A DNA stretch of 64,000 bases, from NCBI GenBank assembly GCA_050014015.1, contig JBEKEC010000029.1, positions 1 through 64,000 on the forward strand. The letters run 5' to 3'. The position numbers were made by a program, and so were the translations under genes. The stretch comes from PALSA-1353 sp050014015 (GTDB taxonomy: Bacteria; Planctomycetota; Phycisphaerae; Tepidisphaerales; Tepidisphaeraceae). The notes under the pieces were generated by a model. It had not been told where the DNA came from. It searched no databases and worked only from the letters and a program-made list of their open reading frames with translations. Below are positions 17,319-26,532 of the stretch, one piece after another (positions within the stretch are counted from its first letter, which is position 1; each line of letters starts with the position of its first letter).

Positions 17319-19511
17319 ATGGTCTTCTCGATGCCTGAAAAAAACCAACAAGCCGAAATGACGCTCACCCCGCCCGAATCGCAAAGCCAGCGCTGGATCA
17401 AGTACGGCGCCAACGTCGTCTTCTCCAGCCTCGTCGTGATCCTTTTGGCCGTCATGCTCACCTGGATCGCCGAATCGCGCGCCGTGCGCATCGACACCAC
17501 GGCCGGCGGCACGCAGAGCCTCCGTCCCCAATCCATCAATTTCATCCAGGAGTTGAAGCAGCCCGTTCGCGTCGTCGCTCTGTATCCCAAGCTCAAGAGC
17601 GATTCCCACGAGCAGGATTATTACCAGCCCGTCGCCGACCTGCTGAATGAATACGCCACCAAGGGCAAGAACGTCACCACCGAGGTGCTCGACCCCGACA
17701 CCCAGAAGGACCAGTTCAACAAGCTGGTTGCCGACGTCACCAACAAATACGGCGGGGAAGTGAAGGGCTATAAAACCATCCTCGAGAAAGTCCCCGAGGT
17801 CAACAAGGCGATCGATCAATTCGTGAGCGATGAAGCCGCCAAATTCCGCGTCCTGCCCTTCGATCAGATCCAGGACCAGGAACTCCAGCAGGAGATTTCC
17901 GCGGCCTATCTCACGCTGGTCCTCACCCATCACCAATTGGCCGATCTGAAAACCGCCATCGATTCCGATCTCAACCAGCAAATCCCCAGCTACAAGGACG
18001 GCGTCGACGAAACTCGCACGACGTACGGAAACATCTCCCAACTCCTAGCCCAGTTCTCGCAGGTGGTGACTATGTTCAAGTCCCACCCCGCCTTTTCCAA
18101 GCTGAAGCCGATCACGGATTACGGTCCCGCCGCCGCGGCGCGCTCCGACGCCGCGAAAAAACAAGCCGACGCCGTCGTGGACAGCATTTCCCACCTCGGC
18201 TCGCTCACCGAACTCGACGAATTCAAGCAGCAGCTCAAAAGCAAATCGATCATCGTCATGACCGATTCCGGCTATAAAATCCTGCAATTTGACCAGGTGT
18301 GGAAGGTCCCGGACTCAAGCCGCTTCGCCGCCCAGGCCCCCGACGTTCAGCCCAAGCTGAGTTTCGCCGGCGAGCAGCAGATCACCGCCGCCATCGCTTC
18401 GCTCACCAGTTCCGCCAAGCCCATGGTCGTTTTCGTCCGCGCCGGCGGCGCGCCGCTGGCCACCGCCATGTCCCCCGAACAGCAGCCCCCGTTCGCCTCC
18501 ATCGCCCAGCGCCTGCGCGACGACAATTTCGACGTTCAGGAAAAGGACATGAGCGGCCAATCGGCCATGCAGGAGTCCCCCATCCCCGAACCCACCGATG
18601 AGCAGATGAAATCCGCCGTCTGGATCGTCGTCCGCTTCCAGCACGACACTCAGCCCGACCAGCCCTCGCAGATCGATCCCATGCTCGAACAGCATCTGAA
18701 ATCCGGTGGATCGGCGTTGGTCCTGCTCTTCCCCACCGCCGATCCCATGGACCAGGCCCTTGGGCCGATGGGCATTCAGGCCAGGACCGATAACGTGATC
18801 GTTCACGAATCCCTGCCCGCCCCGGAGCGACAGTCCAACGACTTCGCAGAAAATGCCGAGCAGGCCAGCCAGGCCGTCTTCAAAATCAATCAATACGGCA
18901 ATCACCCAATCGCCACGCCGCTGGCAGGCCTGGATTTCCTCCAGGCCGCCTCCGTGCCGGTTTCCGTGGCCCCCGCCACTCCCCCCGGCGTCCACGTCAC
19001 GCCGCTGCTTCCCATGCCCTTCTCCCCACACTATTGGGCAACCGCCGATGCCCAGTCCCTCCTTGGCTCCGATCATCCGAAGATCACCTTCAATCCAAAG
19101 GCCGACCCGGACGCCGGCCGGATGTTCGGCGACATCGACAACACCCCGGACGATCGCCTCTACGCCGCCGCCGCCTCCGAAGCCCCCGGCGAGTCACGCC
19201 TTGTCGTCGTCGGAAGCTATGTCTTCGCCATCAGCTATCTCGTCGATCTCCCAGACCAGGAAATGCTCGAACGCCACGGCCTAAGCGTCTCCCGTCTCCC
19301 CGGCAACGGGGAGTTCTTCGTCAACAGCATTCTCTGGCTGGCGCACCAGGATTCCATGCTGGCCATCGGCCCGCACGCGCTTCAGGTGGCGCGCATTCGC
19401 GAAATGTCCCCCGCAACCCTCGCCTTCTGGCGCGTGGGCGTGCTGACCGCAGCGCTTCCGCTGGCGGCGATTGCCGCCGGACTCCTGGTCTACAGCAAAC
19501 GACGTGATTGA
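17319..19511 (+). CDS. GldG-like ABC transporter auxiliary protein
   Basis: A 730-aa protein with an N-terminal membrane anchor (about residues 28-50), a long periplasmic region and a C-terminal helix (about 700-722) followed by KRRD. The segment after the anchor (DTTAGGTQSLRPQSINFIQELKQPVRVVALYP) matches the Gld-type ABC auxiliary domain. The middle contains helical, likely coiled-coil stretches. It begins 7 bases after the permease stop; alternative starts are the TTG at 17316 and the ATG at 17331. It presumably forms a complex with the permease; the transported molecule is unknown. Confidence 0.85.
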   Translation: MVFSMPEKNQQAEMTLTPPESQSQRWIKYGANVVFSSLVVILLAVMLTWIAESRAVRIDTTAGGTQSLRPQSINFIQELKQPVRVVALYPKLKSDSHEQDYYQPVADLLNEYATKGKNVTTEVLDPDTQKDQFNKLVADVTNKYGGEVKGYKTILEKVPEVNKAIDQFVSDEAAKFRVLPFDQIQDQELQQEISAAYLTLVLTHHQLADLKTAIDSDLNQQIPSYKDGVDETRTTYGNISQLLAQFSQVVTMFKSHPAFSKLKPITDYGPAAAARSDAAKKQADAVVDSISHLGSLTELDEFKQQLKSKSIIVMTDSGYKILQFDQVWKVPDSSRFAAQAPDVQPKLSFAGEQQITAAIASLTSSAKPMVVFVRAGGAPLATAMSPEQQPPFASIAQRLRDDNFDVQEKDMSGQSAMQESPIPEPTDEQMKSAVWIVVRFQHDTQPDQPSQIDPMLEQHLKSGGSALVLLFPTADPMDQALGPMGIQARTDNVIVHESLPAPERQSNDFAENAEQASQAVFKINQYGNHPIATPLAGLDFLQAASVPVSVAPATPPGVHVTPLLPMPFSPHYWATADAQSLLGSDHPKITFNPKADPDAGRMFGDIDNTPDDRLYAAAASEAPGESRLVVVGSYVFAISYLVDLPDQEMLERHGLSVSRLPGNGEFFVNSILWLAHQDSMLAIGPHALQVARIREMSPATLAFWRVGVLTAALPLAAIAAGLLVYSKRRD

Positions 19512-19532
19512 ATCGTAATCCGAGTTACTCCG

Positions 19533-21044
19533 ATGAATTTCAAAACGACTATCGTCCTGCTCATCGCCCTCATCGTCGTGGGCGTCGTGTTTTTCTACCA
19601 GCAGAGCCGCCCCACCCCCCAGGCCGTGGAACCCGAGCAACCTTCCTCCGCCCAGGGTCCCAAGCTCTTCAACGTTGAAAGCGGTCAGGTCAACGGCGTC
19701 ACCATCATCGACTCCGACGGCAACCGCACCGTCATCCAGCGCGACGGAGCCGCCTGGAGAATGACCGAGCCGGTCATTTCCGCCGCCGTCGATTGGCAAA
19801 CCCAGGACCTCATCCGCACCATCTGCGATCTCCGTTCCCAGGGCCGGCCCGATTCCGCCCCGGCCGATTCAGGACTCGACCACCCCCGCTATATCGTCGA
19901 TCTCTCCATCACCGACGGCAAAAGCGTGCGCCTGGCCATCGGCAATAATGCCGGCATCGGCGACGTCATGTATGCCAGGGCGAACGACGGCGACGTGAAC
20001 CTGATCGATTCCAGCCTCGCCAAAAACCTCAAAACCGCCGCCGATGATTTGCGCGACAAGCACCTCCTGCCAACCACCCCCGCCGAATACAAACAAGTCC
20101 GCATCATCACGCCAACTCAGAACCTGGAAATGGTCAAGGACGGCGACAAGTGGAAGATCCTCCAGCCCGCCGAAATGCCCGGCGACAGTGAATCGATTTC
20201 TTCCCTCATCTCCACCATCACCGGCACCGAGGCCACCGAATTCGTCAAAAGCGGTTCCGATGAACTGGCCTTCGCCCGCTTCGATCATCCGACGATGAAG
20301 GTCTGGCTCAGCACCGCCGCGCCCTCAACCCAGCCGACGACTCAAGCCCCAACCGGCCTCACCCTGACGATCGGTTCTCCCGACAGTCTTGCCAAGGACC
20401 ATTATTTCGCCGAAACCTCCGACGGCCTGGTCGCCAAGATTGCCAAATCCTCGCTGGATAGTCTCCAGAAAACGCCCCTCGATCTGCTCGACCGCGACGT
20501 GTTCACCGTTGTGCCGGCGGACGTGTCGAAGATTTCCCTGGTCAAGGCGATTTTCCCCACCCCGTCCGCGATGGAGGCGAAGCCTTCCACCACGCAAGCC
20601 ACCCAACCCGCGCCTGCCGTCCAGCGTCCCACGTTCACGCAGTTGGTCGTCCTGACTCGTCGCCCCGCGGCGCCGAAGGTCCTCGGCCCATCCCTGCCGA
20701 CCTCCAAGCCTTCGACTCAACCGACGACCCAGCCCCCGCAATCGGTTTGGGAATTCGCCATCCCATCCGAGCCGAAGAGCCAGGTGGACGATTCCAAGGT
20801 GGATGCCCTGCTGGCGAAATTCAATCCCTTCCGGGCCGATAAATATCTCGACAAAAACCCCGACTCCCGCGCCGAGCAACGATACGTCGTGACCCTGGAA
20901 ACCACTTCGCTCAAGAAATATCACGTCGAGGTCGTCCGTCCCGCCAACGGCCAGACGCCGTACGCGATTTACAATGGCCTGAAGTTCGAGATTGCCACGT
21001 CCATGCTCGACGCCCTCGACGCCGATTTTCACAAGACTCCATGA
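19533..21044 (+). CDS. DUF4340 domain-containing protein
   Basis: A 503-aa protein with an N-terminal helix (KTTIVLLIALIVVGVVFFY) and a large extracytoplasmic part. DUF4340 signature regions are visible (VNGVTIIDSDGNRTVIQRDGAAWRMTEPV; KWKILQPAEMPGD). Low-complexity Thr/Pro/Gln stretches (STQPTTQAP, STQATQPAP, STQPTTQPP) act as linkers. The family commonly follows GldG-like genes, as here (21 bases downstream), implying a shared envelope complex. Its stop overlaps the queF start by 4 bases (ATGA). Confidence 0.88.
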   Translation: MNFKTTIVLLIALIVVGVVFFYQQSRPTPQAVEPEQPSSAQGPKLFNVESGQVNGVTIIDSDGNRTVIQRDGAAWRMTEPVISAAVDWQTQDLIRTICDLRSQGRPDSAPADSGLDHPRYIVDLSITDGKSVRLAIGNNAGIGDVMYARANDGDVNLIDSSLAKNLKTAADDLRDKHLLPTTPAEYKQVRIITPTQNLEMVKDGDKWKILQPAEMPGDSESISSLISTITGTEATEFVKSGSDELAFARFDHPTMKVWLSTAAPSTQPTTQAPTGLTLTIGSPDSLAKDHYFAETSDGLVAKIAKSSLDSLQKTPLDLLDRDVFTVVPADVSKISLVKAIFPTPSAMEAKPSTTQATQPAPAVQRPTFTQLVVLTRRPAAPKVLGPSLPTSKPSTQPTTQPPQSVWEFAIPSEPKSQVDDSKVDALLAKFNPFRADKYLDKNPDSRAEQRYVVTLETTSLKKYHVEVVRPANGQTPYAIYNGLKFEIATSMLDALDADFHKTP

Positions 21045-21445
21045 TGGCCCGCCAATTGGGAAAAAGATCGATCCTGACCGCCCGGCAAATCGCCCGCCCG
21101 CGAACCATTCTCGACACGTTTACCAATCCCCGCCCCGGGCGCGATTACGAAATCAAGTTCCTCTTTCCCGAATTCACCAGCGTCTGCCCCGTCACCGGCC
21201 AGCCTGATTTCGCCACGATCACCGTCGCCTACGTCCCCAACCGGCTCTGCGTGGAGATGAAGAGCCTCAAGCTCTATTTCCACTCCTATCGCAACAAGGG
21301 GATCTTCTACGAATCCGTGGTGAACGCCATCCTGGATGATTTAGTCGCAGCGATAAAACCCCGCCGGATGACCGTCACCGGCCAGTTCGCCGTTCGCGGC
21401 GGAACGTCCGCGAGCATCGTCGCAAGTTTCCCCAGCGAGTTTTAG
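21041..21445 (+). CDS. queF: NADPH-dependent 7-cyano-7-deazaguanine reductase QueF
   Basis: Reduces preQ0 to preQ1 for queuosine synthesis. The 134-aa product is the short QueF type with the nucleophilic Cys in EFTSVCPVTGQPDFATI (about residues 44-60), followed by the QueF motif MKSLKLYFHSYRNKGIFYES. The start overlaps the DUF4340 stop (ATGA), with a second ATG immediately after, so translation is probably coupled to the ABC cluster although the functions differ. Its stop shares bases with the stop of the convergent downstream gene. Confidence 0.95.
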   Translation: MMARQLGKRSILTARQIARPRTILDTFTNPRPGRDYEIKFLFPEFTSVCPVTGQPDFATITVAYVPNRLCVEMKSLKLYFHSYRNKGIFYESVVNAILDDLVAAIKPRRMTVTGQFAVRGGTSASIVASFPSEF

Positions 21446-22083
21446 AATCGAAATCTGAGGAACACGCCGGCCCGCAATTCCTGAAGCACGGTTCCCATCG
21501 CGCCGAACCCGCCGAAACTGGCCATGTACGATATCTCCCCACCGGCCGAAAACGGGCCACGCTCAAACCCCACCTGCACCGCAGGATGAACCTCAAACGC
21601 CGCCCCCGTGTGATCCAGCGTATGAATAAAGGCGTAGCCGTTGTACGCCACCGGCTCATCGATCGAATAATCATCAACCAGCAGCCCCGCGCCGATTCGC
21701 GGCCTGACGAACATTCCCGGCGCTCCGGGAATCCAAAACCTCATCGCCAGCCGCGGCTCCACCTCGACAAACTCCACGTCCGAGTACAAACGCGTCGTCC
21801 CGAAATCATTATCGTTATGAAAGAGCGGATAATCCGAATCCTCGCTGTCCCAATACCCCGACGCCGACACGCCCACGCCTACGAACGTCGGCACCACCAC
21901 CTGCGGAATCCGCCACGCGAAGTCCCCATCCAGATAAGCCCCATCCTTGGCGAAGAACAATCCCCCGCTTCTCTCCGGAAAGAAATGAGAATAGCCCGCC
22001 GAAAGCGAGTCGTCCCAATACTGGGCCCAAGCGAATGTGGTACAGAGCAACAATGCCGCCAGGAATGCCAAGGTACGAATCAT
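21442..22083 (-). CDS. Secreted beta-barrel-like protein
   Basis: A 213-aa protein with a clear signal peptide (MIRTLAFLAALLLCTTFAWA, then QYWDD). The mature part has alternating hydrophobic/polar strands rich in Tyr, Phe and Gly, ending in LRAGVFLRFRF with a terminal Phe, as in outer-membrane barrels. No family is recognised. The stop codon overlaps that of queF on the other strand. Confidence 0.65.
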   Translation of the reverse strand: MIRTLAFLAALLLCTTFAWAQYWDDSLSAGYSHFFPERSGGLFFAKDGAYLDGDFAWRIPQVVVPTFVGVGVSASGYWDSEDSDYPLFHNDNDFGTTRLYSDVEFVEVEPRLAMRFWIPGAPGMFVRPRIGAGLLVDDYSIDEPVAYNGYAFIHTLDHTGAAFEVHPAVQVGFERGPFSAGGEISYMASFGGFGAMGTVLQELRAGVFLRFRF

Positions 22084-22185
22084 GCCCGGGATTATCCCCC
22101 GCCCGCTACCGATCAGTCAACGGGTCTTTTTACACGGAATATCTGCTACAATGACCCCGGCACAGGAATTCGCGAAGGAGAACTC

Positions 22186-22428
22186 ATGCCCAAATGCGCC
22201 GTCGCGGGATGCCAGAGCGATGCGGTTGCCCAAGTCATTCTCTACGACGTCTACCATGACGGCTCGGTTCTTTTCCAACAGGATGAGACCTGTCCATATA
22301 TCTGCGCCAAGCACTTGGTCCAAAACGAGGATGAAGCCGCCGGCGTCCGCGAACCACGCGGAATAGTCGAATACCCCCATTCCAATCGCCACGGAGCGCA
22401 GGGATTTACGATCTACAAGCCGCTTTGA
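22186..22428 (+). CDS. Small Cys-containing hypothetical protein, 80 aa
   Basis: A well-supported start: AAGGAG at 22175-22180 ends 5 bases before the ATG at 22186. The product MPKCAVAGCQ...CPYICAKHLVQNED has Cys4, Cys9 and a later CPYICAKH, which could bind a metal. I do not recognise the family. Its 3' end overlaps the radical SAM gene on the other strand by 16 bases. Confidence 0.65.
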   Translation: MPKCAVAGCQSDAVAQVILYDVYHDGSVLFQQDETCPYICAKHLVQNEDEAAGVREPRGIVEYPHSNRHGAQGFTIYKPL

Positions 22429-24140
22429 CCGGTGTCGCCACCTTGGTGGGATTCCCACGGGAGGCCTGCGGGGAATTTCTTGCGCATGACTTCGTTGCCG
22501 ACGTGGAAGAACTTCGCGGTGACGGTGTCGGAGCGGTCGTAAACGGTGTAGTTCACCGTGTGCTTCAGGTTGCAGCAGACCCGGGGCCAAGCCTCCAGGA
22601 GACGTCGGCACAAGACGCGGTCGGGCTCTTGATGAACGTTCTGAGCATTGGTAGGACCATACCACAGCGCCGAGGACCAGACAGCCAGCTCGCGACTGAG
22701 AAAGTAGCAGTTTGTATCAATCAGGTAGCCGTTGGGAACGTTGAATGACGGATGCAGATTCCCCAGGCTTTCGCAATTATCGATGGCAACCACCTTGCCA
22801 TTCTCGGCGCAGATTTTCCTGAGCGCAAACGCCCAATGGGATCGCGACGACCACAGGGCTTGCAAAAGGCTTTGAACGTGGTCCGGATCGAACCAATTGT
22901 CCTCATCAAGGAAACAGACGAATTGCGAATTGACCAGAAATGAAATCGCCGAGTAGATCCGGTGCCCGTTCCATTTGTTTCTGCCGGTGGCATCCGGGAT
23001 CACCACGGTGCGAATTGGATGTCTCGCCTGGCCGACCTGCGCAAGAACACGCGCGACCTGGCCCTCTCGTTCCGATCCATCTGTAACGACCCAATGCTCA
23101 AGAGGGGAGTAGGTTTGTTCCTGGACCGACTGAATGCACCTGGCAAGTTTAGAGTGTCCTGTTGCCGCCGTAACAACCGTTACCGTGCCTTCCGTGAACA
23201 TCCCCCCCTGGTTGACCAATACGTTACGCGGCAGATACTTCGTCGCCGGCTCCCCACCCTTGATTTCCTCATGCCGGGTGACCTGCTTCATTGGACGACC
23301 CTTGATTGTGGCAAACAACGGCTTCCAAATCTCCGTGAATTCTTCCGGAGCATCACCGGCCGCATTCACCTTCCGGGCATTCAGCGGGAAAAGGCATTTT
23401 GTGCAATAGGCCTGAACCTGATCTTCAAAAGCGGGCATGCCCAACGACCACCACCCAGGCTCGATAGCAATGCCGTGCGACGGATCCCCCGTCAGTTCCG
23501 CCATCGTCGCCGCAACCTCACAGAAGTACCCCAAGAGCTTGCCCTCCACCAACGTGATCTCCGCCGACCAGGTCTGATTCACAAAGCAGCAGCCCACCTT
23601 GTCCCACATCTCGGTTTCACTCAGGCCCAACTCCATCATGGAACCGAAGATCGGGCCGTGAGCTGATGGTGCATTCAAACCGTCCGGCATCGCGCGGCCT
23701 TCCGGCCAGTCTCGCTTGATTTCATCCCAGGCGGCCTTGACCTGATGGACGTTGAGATTGCTATGCGAGCCATGGAAGGTTTCACGACAGACCTTGCCGT
23801 GACCGAAGAGCCGATTGCTCCAAAGGCCCCGTTGCTCTTTATTGGGGATTTCTTCCCGGAAAATCTGACAGAGTTCTTCAAACTGCGGATGGATGCACGG
23901 GTTGCCGCCGAACATCCCGATAACGCCTGGGAAGCCCTTGAGACTGCGAATCGCAACACGAAATTGATCGGGCGTCATCCAATAAAGCTTCTTCAGTTTC
24001 TTTGCCAGTCCCACCGCGACCGAGCAGTTTTTGCAATCGAGGTCGCAGGCATTGGTGACCTTGACCTGCAAGATACGCCCACGCCAAACGCCCGGTCGGA
24101 AATCTCCGGGAGCTTTCATCTTTGACAGAACAGGTACCAT
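22413..24140 (-). CDS. Radical SAM-glycosyltransferase family 2 fusion protein
   Basis: A 575-aa two-domain enzyme. Residues about 20-280 form a radical SAM domain with C32-x3-C36-x2-C39 and a downstream Cys set (C184, C185, C207, C246, C249) resembling a SPASM-type auxiliary cluster region. Residues about 319-560 form a GT-A glycosyltransferase 2 domain: VTVVTAATGHSKL, CIQSVQEQTYSPLEHWVVTDGS, and the metal/nucleotide-binding FLDEDNWFD (about 410-417). There is no signal peptide or membrane helix. Chemistry and substrate are unknown; the fusion suggests a radical-modified substrate that is then glycosylated, or the reverse. Neighbours give no clue. Confidence 0.85.
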   Translation of the reverse strand: MVPVLSKMKAPGDFRPGVWRGRILQVKVTNACDLDCKNCSVAVGLAKKLKKLYWMTPDQFRVAIRSLKGFPGVIGMFGGNPCIHPQFEELCQIFREEIPNKEQRGLWSNRLFGHGKVCRETFHGSHSNLNVHQVKAAWDEIKRDWPEGRAMPDGLNAPSAHGPIFGSMMELGLSETEMWDKVGCCFVNQTWSAEITLVEGKLLGYFCEVAATMAELTGDPSHGIAIEPGWWSLGMPAFEDQVQAYCTKCLFPLNARKVNAAGDAPEEFTEIWKPLFATIKGRPMKQVTRHEEIKGGEPATKYLPRNVLVNQGGMFTEGTVTVVTAATGHSKLARCIQSVQEQTYSPLEHWVVTDGSEREGQVARVLAQVGQARHPIRTVVIPDATGRNKWNGHRIYSAISFLVNSQFVCFLDEDNWFDPDHVQSLLQALWSSRSHWAFALRKICAENGKVVAIDNCESLGNLHPSFNVPNGYLIDTNCYFLSRELAVWSSALWYGPTNAQNVHQEPDRVLCRRLLEAWPRVCCNLKHTVNYTVYDRSDTVTAKFFHVGNEVMRKKFPAGLPWESHQGGDTGQSGL

Positions 24141-24320
24141 TGACGCTCTTTAGGTGATCGTAAGTGTACTATCCGCTGGTCAATTCTCCACGAAATCAAA
24201 ACAAGGCAACCACCCCATCGGCTTGCGTTCATGTCATCCGCCGCTAGTCTGGAAGCAACGTGCACATCGAGGGTTTCATCCCATCAAAAACGGTCCTCAG
24301 GCGGAAAGGATAGTGACTTC

Positions 24321-25469
24321 GTGAACGCGAAATTTCTCCTCTTTGGCGTGTTGATCTCCATGTCAATCCTCGCCGCCCAAACACCGGCGCAGAACTCGCA
24401 AAATCCCACGACTGCGATAACCACCGCGCCGACAACCCGGCCTGCCGTGACGCTGATCAATCTCCATCTGAAACAAGCCGTGCCCCAACTTGTTTTCGAT
24501 GAACTCGCCAAACAGGCCGGCGTCACGTTCACGACCAACGGCAACATCTGGAACCAAGACTCCCTCCAGATTCCCAAGGACATTGACTTCACCGATCGCC
24601 TATTCTGGTCGGCCGTCTGGGAGGCCTGCGACTTATGGAATCTGTCCATCCAACAAAACTACGACAATAATTCCGTCCGCCGCATCACGCTCTTCTCCAC
24701 CGGCCAACTGCCCGGCGGCGATCAACGGAAACTACCCGTTTACGAAACCGACGGCTTCGTTATCCAGGCGCTCACTTTCACCCGCCAGCAGACCCTGAAC
24801 TACGCCCAGCCCGAATCGACCAGCGGCTTCTGCACCGTGCAGGCAAGGGTCTATGTCGATCCCGCCCTGCGCGTGCAGAGTGTCAACTCCACTGCCAGGA
24901 CCGACCAAGCCGTCGACGACGCCGGAAATTCGATGCGGCCGGCCGCAAATAACCGTCCCGATTTCGTCGGCGTCAACATGCCCCGGTCCCTCCTCTTCGA
25001 TTGCGCCGTGCCATTAAAATACCCCCACAATCCCGGCAAGAAAATCGCCCATCTCAAGGGCGCCCTCCAGCTTCGCGTCGCCGACAATATGGATTCCCTC
25101 ACCATCGACAACCCCCTGCAAGCCGCCCAAACCGCCAAAACAATCGGCAACGTCACCGTCACCTTCTATTCCCTGGAAAAAAGCGCCGACGCGAACTACC
25201 AACTGACCGTCAGTCTCTTTGGCAACGCTCTAGGCGGCGAGGCCATCTGGCTGCTTCTTCAAAACAACGAGCAACTCCTCGACGACAAAGGCCGCCATTT
25301 CAGTTACGTCGGCGGCAACAGCGCGTGGAACCAATACACCGTCAACTACACCCGCACCCCCGCCGAAGACGCCCCCATCGGCGACCCGGCCAAATGGACG
25401 ATCGAGCTTCCCTCGAAGGTCCACACGATGCGGGTTCCCTTCGAGTTCAAGGATTTGCCGCTGCCGTGA
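24321..25469 (+). CDS. Secreted protein with STN/secretin-like N-terminal region
   Basis: I place the start at GTG 24321 because GGAAAGGA (24303-24310) precedes it and it yields a proper signal peptide (NAKFLLFGVLISMSILAAQTPAQ). The frame continues upstream to 24231 without such features. The 382-aa product then has a Thr/Ala-rich linker. Its next region, VTLINLHLKQAVPQLVFDELAKQAGVTF, resembles the short STN domains seen in secretins and TonB receptors. The rest is beta-rich and unrecognised. Probably periplasmic or outer-membrane associated. Confidence 0.6.
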   Translation: MNAKFLLFGVLISMSILAAQTPAQNSQNPTTAITTAPTTRPAVTLINLHLKQAVPQLVFDELAKQAGVTFTTNGNIWNQDSLQIPKDIDFTDRLFWSAVWEACDLWNLSIQQNYDNNSVRRITLFSTGQLPGGDQRKLPVYETDGFVIQALTFTRQQTLNYAQPESTSGFCTVQARVYVDPALRVQSVNSTARTDQAVDDAGNSMRPAANNRPDFVGVNMPRSLLFDCAVPLKYPHNPGKKIAHLKGALQLRVADNMDSLTIDNPLQAAQTAKTIGNVTVTFYSLEKSADANYQLTVSLFGNALGGEAIWLLLQNNEQLLDDKGRHFSYVGGNSAWNQYTVNYTRTPAEDAPIGDPAKWTIELPSKVHTMRVPFEFKDLPLP

Positions 25470-25539
25470 GGCCGGTTGCCTGGACCACGTTATAATTCGC
25501 TCTACACCGCTCAAATTCCAGCCGCGCCAATTCCGCCCG

Positions 25540-25566
25540 GAACGCCCACGGCGCTGCCGTGGGTCC
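25540..25566. repeat. CCCACGG-CGCTG-CCGTGGG hairpin repeat (copy 1)
   Basis: Seven-pair hairpin at 25545-25563 preceded by GGAACG. Related copies lie at 30324-30356 and 31865-31898 with the same GGAACGCCCACGGCG or CGAACGCCCACGGCG lead. It is located about 75 bases past the stop of the secreted protein gene. Confidence 0.7.
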
Positions 25567-25626
25567 TTCTTCAGTGGAGACGGAACGGCGAGCATTAACC
25601 AATATCTTCGCTCGGTTGTCTCCATG

Positions 25627-25654
25627 AAAAAACCGTAGGAGAAATCTCCTACGG
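25627..25654 (-). terminator. Rho-independent terminator
   Basis: On the minus strand a perfect 9-bp stem CCGTAGGAG / CTCCTACGG with a 4-base loop is followed directly by six T residues. It lies about 70 bases past the stop of the SEC-C gene, the only minus-strand gene just upstream. Confidence 0.8.
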
Positions 25655-25725
25655 CTGGGCTGCCTACCTCACATAATAGTCCCGATTCGATCCGTCAAAA
25701 GCGGCCCGATTTGAGGCAGCACTTC

Positions 25726-25995
25726 CTAAAAGCATTTGCCGGAACCGCATGGGCAGGGGTCGTTACGACCGAGCTTCTCGATCAGTTCCTTGTCCCCATG
25801 CACGATGCGGGCGCCTCGCTTGACATGCGTCTCGGAGGGGTAACCCTTTCGCCGCTTGCTCGTGACCTCAAAACCCGAATTCCTCAAAGCTGGTGTGTTC
25901 GTACGCCATACGAACCTCCCTTCTTTGGGCCGCAGTGTAGCTGTGGGGAGATCGCGTGCAAGATGTCCGATAGCGACGGCCATTTCAACGCTCAT
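25726..25995 (-). CDS. SEC-C motif protein, apparently clipped at the C-terminus
   Basis: An 89-aa reading frame ending in the SEC-C zinc-binding signature LIEKLGRNDPCPCGSGKCF. Complete SEC-C motifs usually continue as GKKFKxCC or GKKFKxCH; here the frame stops after GKCF, so the second Cys pair is incomplete. The start is uncertain; the N-terminal third may not be translated. A strong terminator follows. It lies in the scarred region around the palindrome and integrase remnant. Confidence 0.5.
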   Translation of the reverse strand: MSVEMAVAIGHLARDLPTATLRPKEGRFVWRTNTPALRNSGFEVTSKRRKGYPSETHVKRGARIVHGDKELIEKLGRNDPCPCGSGKCF

Positions 25996-26002
25996 ACGAC
26001 GA

Positions 26003-26066
26003 CGAACTGAAATGAAGGGGACACGACCCTTAATATTAAGGGTCGTGTCCCCTTCAGTTCAGTTCG
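26003..26066. repeat. 64-bp near-perfect palindrome
   Basis: Positions 26013-26056 form a 44-bp perfect palindrome without a loop (half-site GACACGACCCTTAAT). With one mismatched pair (26012/26057) it extends to 26003-26066. It separates the SEC-C gene from the integrase remnant and replaces the 5' part of the latter. Confidence 0.92.
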
Positions 26067-26500
26067 GGCACGAAACAAGGTTGATGCCGATGTTTCCGGA
26101 ACTCCGCAAACCCCTGGTGGACGTGTACGGCGAGGCGGTGGAAGGATCGGAGTACGTTATCGCCAAATACCGCACGGCCAATTGCAATCTGCGGACTCAG
26201 TTTAAGAGAATCCTTTTGCGGGCGGGCATCAAGCCGTGGCCGCGCCCGTTTCAAAATCTTCGCGCGTCGCGGGCGTCCGAATTGGCGGAAGAATATCCAA
26301 GTCACGTTGCGGCCGAATGGCTGGGGCACTCCGAAGAAATCGCCGACGCCCAGTACAGGGACACGCTCGATATTCACGTCGCCAGAGCAATCGCCGGATC
26401 GCCGGACTGCGCGGCGCAGAATTGTACGCAGCCAACCCCGGACAACGCCGGTCAACCCCCGACGCTAGTCGGCGCGACAAGCGAAAAAAGCCCGGAATCT
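26062..26500 (+). pseudogene. Tyrosine recombinase (integrase) C-terminal remnant
   Basis: An open frame without its N-terminal half. The recognisable part (HETRLMPMFPELRKPL; FKRILLRAGIKPWPRPFQNLRASRASELAEEYPSHVAAEWLGHS; AQYRDTLDIHVARA) contains the C-terminal Arg, His and Tyr positions of phage-type integrases. The first Arg and core-binding domain are missing, cut off at the 64-bp palindrome. The frame continues through a Pro/Ser-rich tail to 26644, reading antisense across the tRNA-Glu gene. It is probably the relic of an element once integrated at that tRNA. Confidence 0.7.
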
Positions 26501-26532
26501 CCGAATCTCTCGGAAAAACCGGGCTTGGGGGA

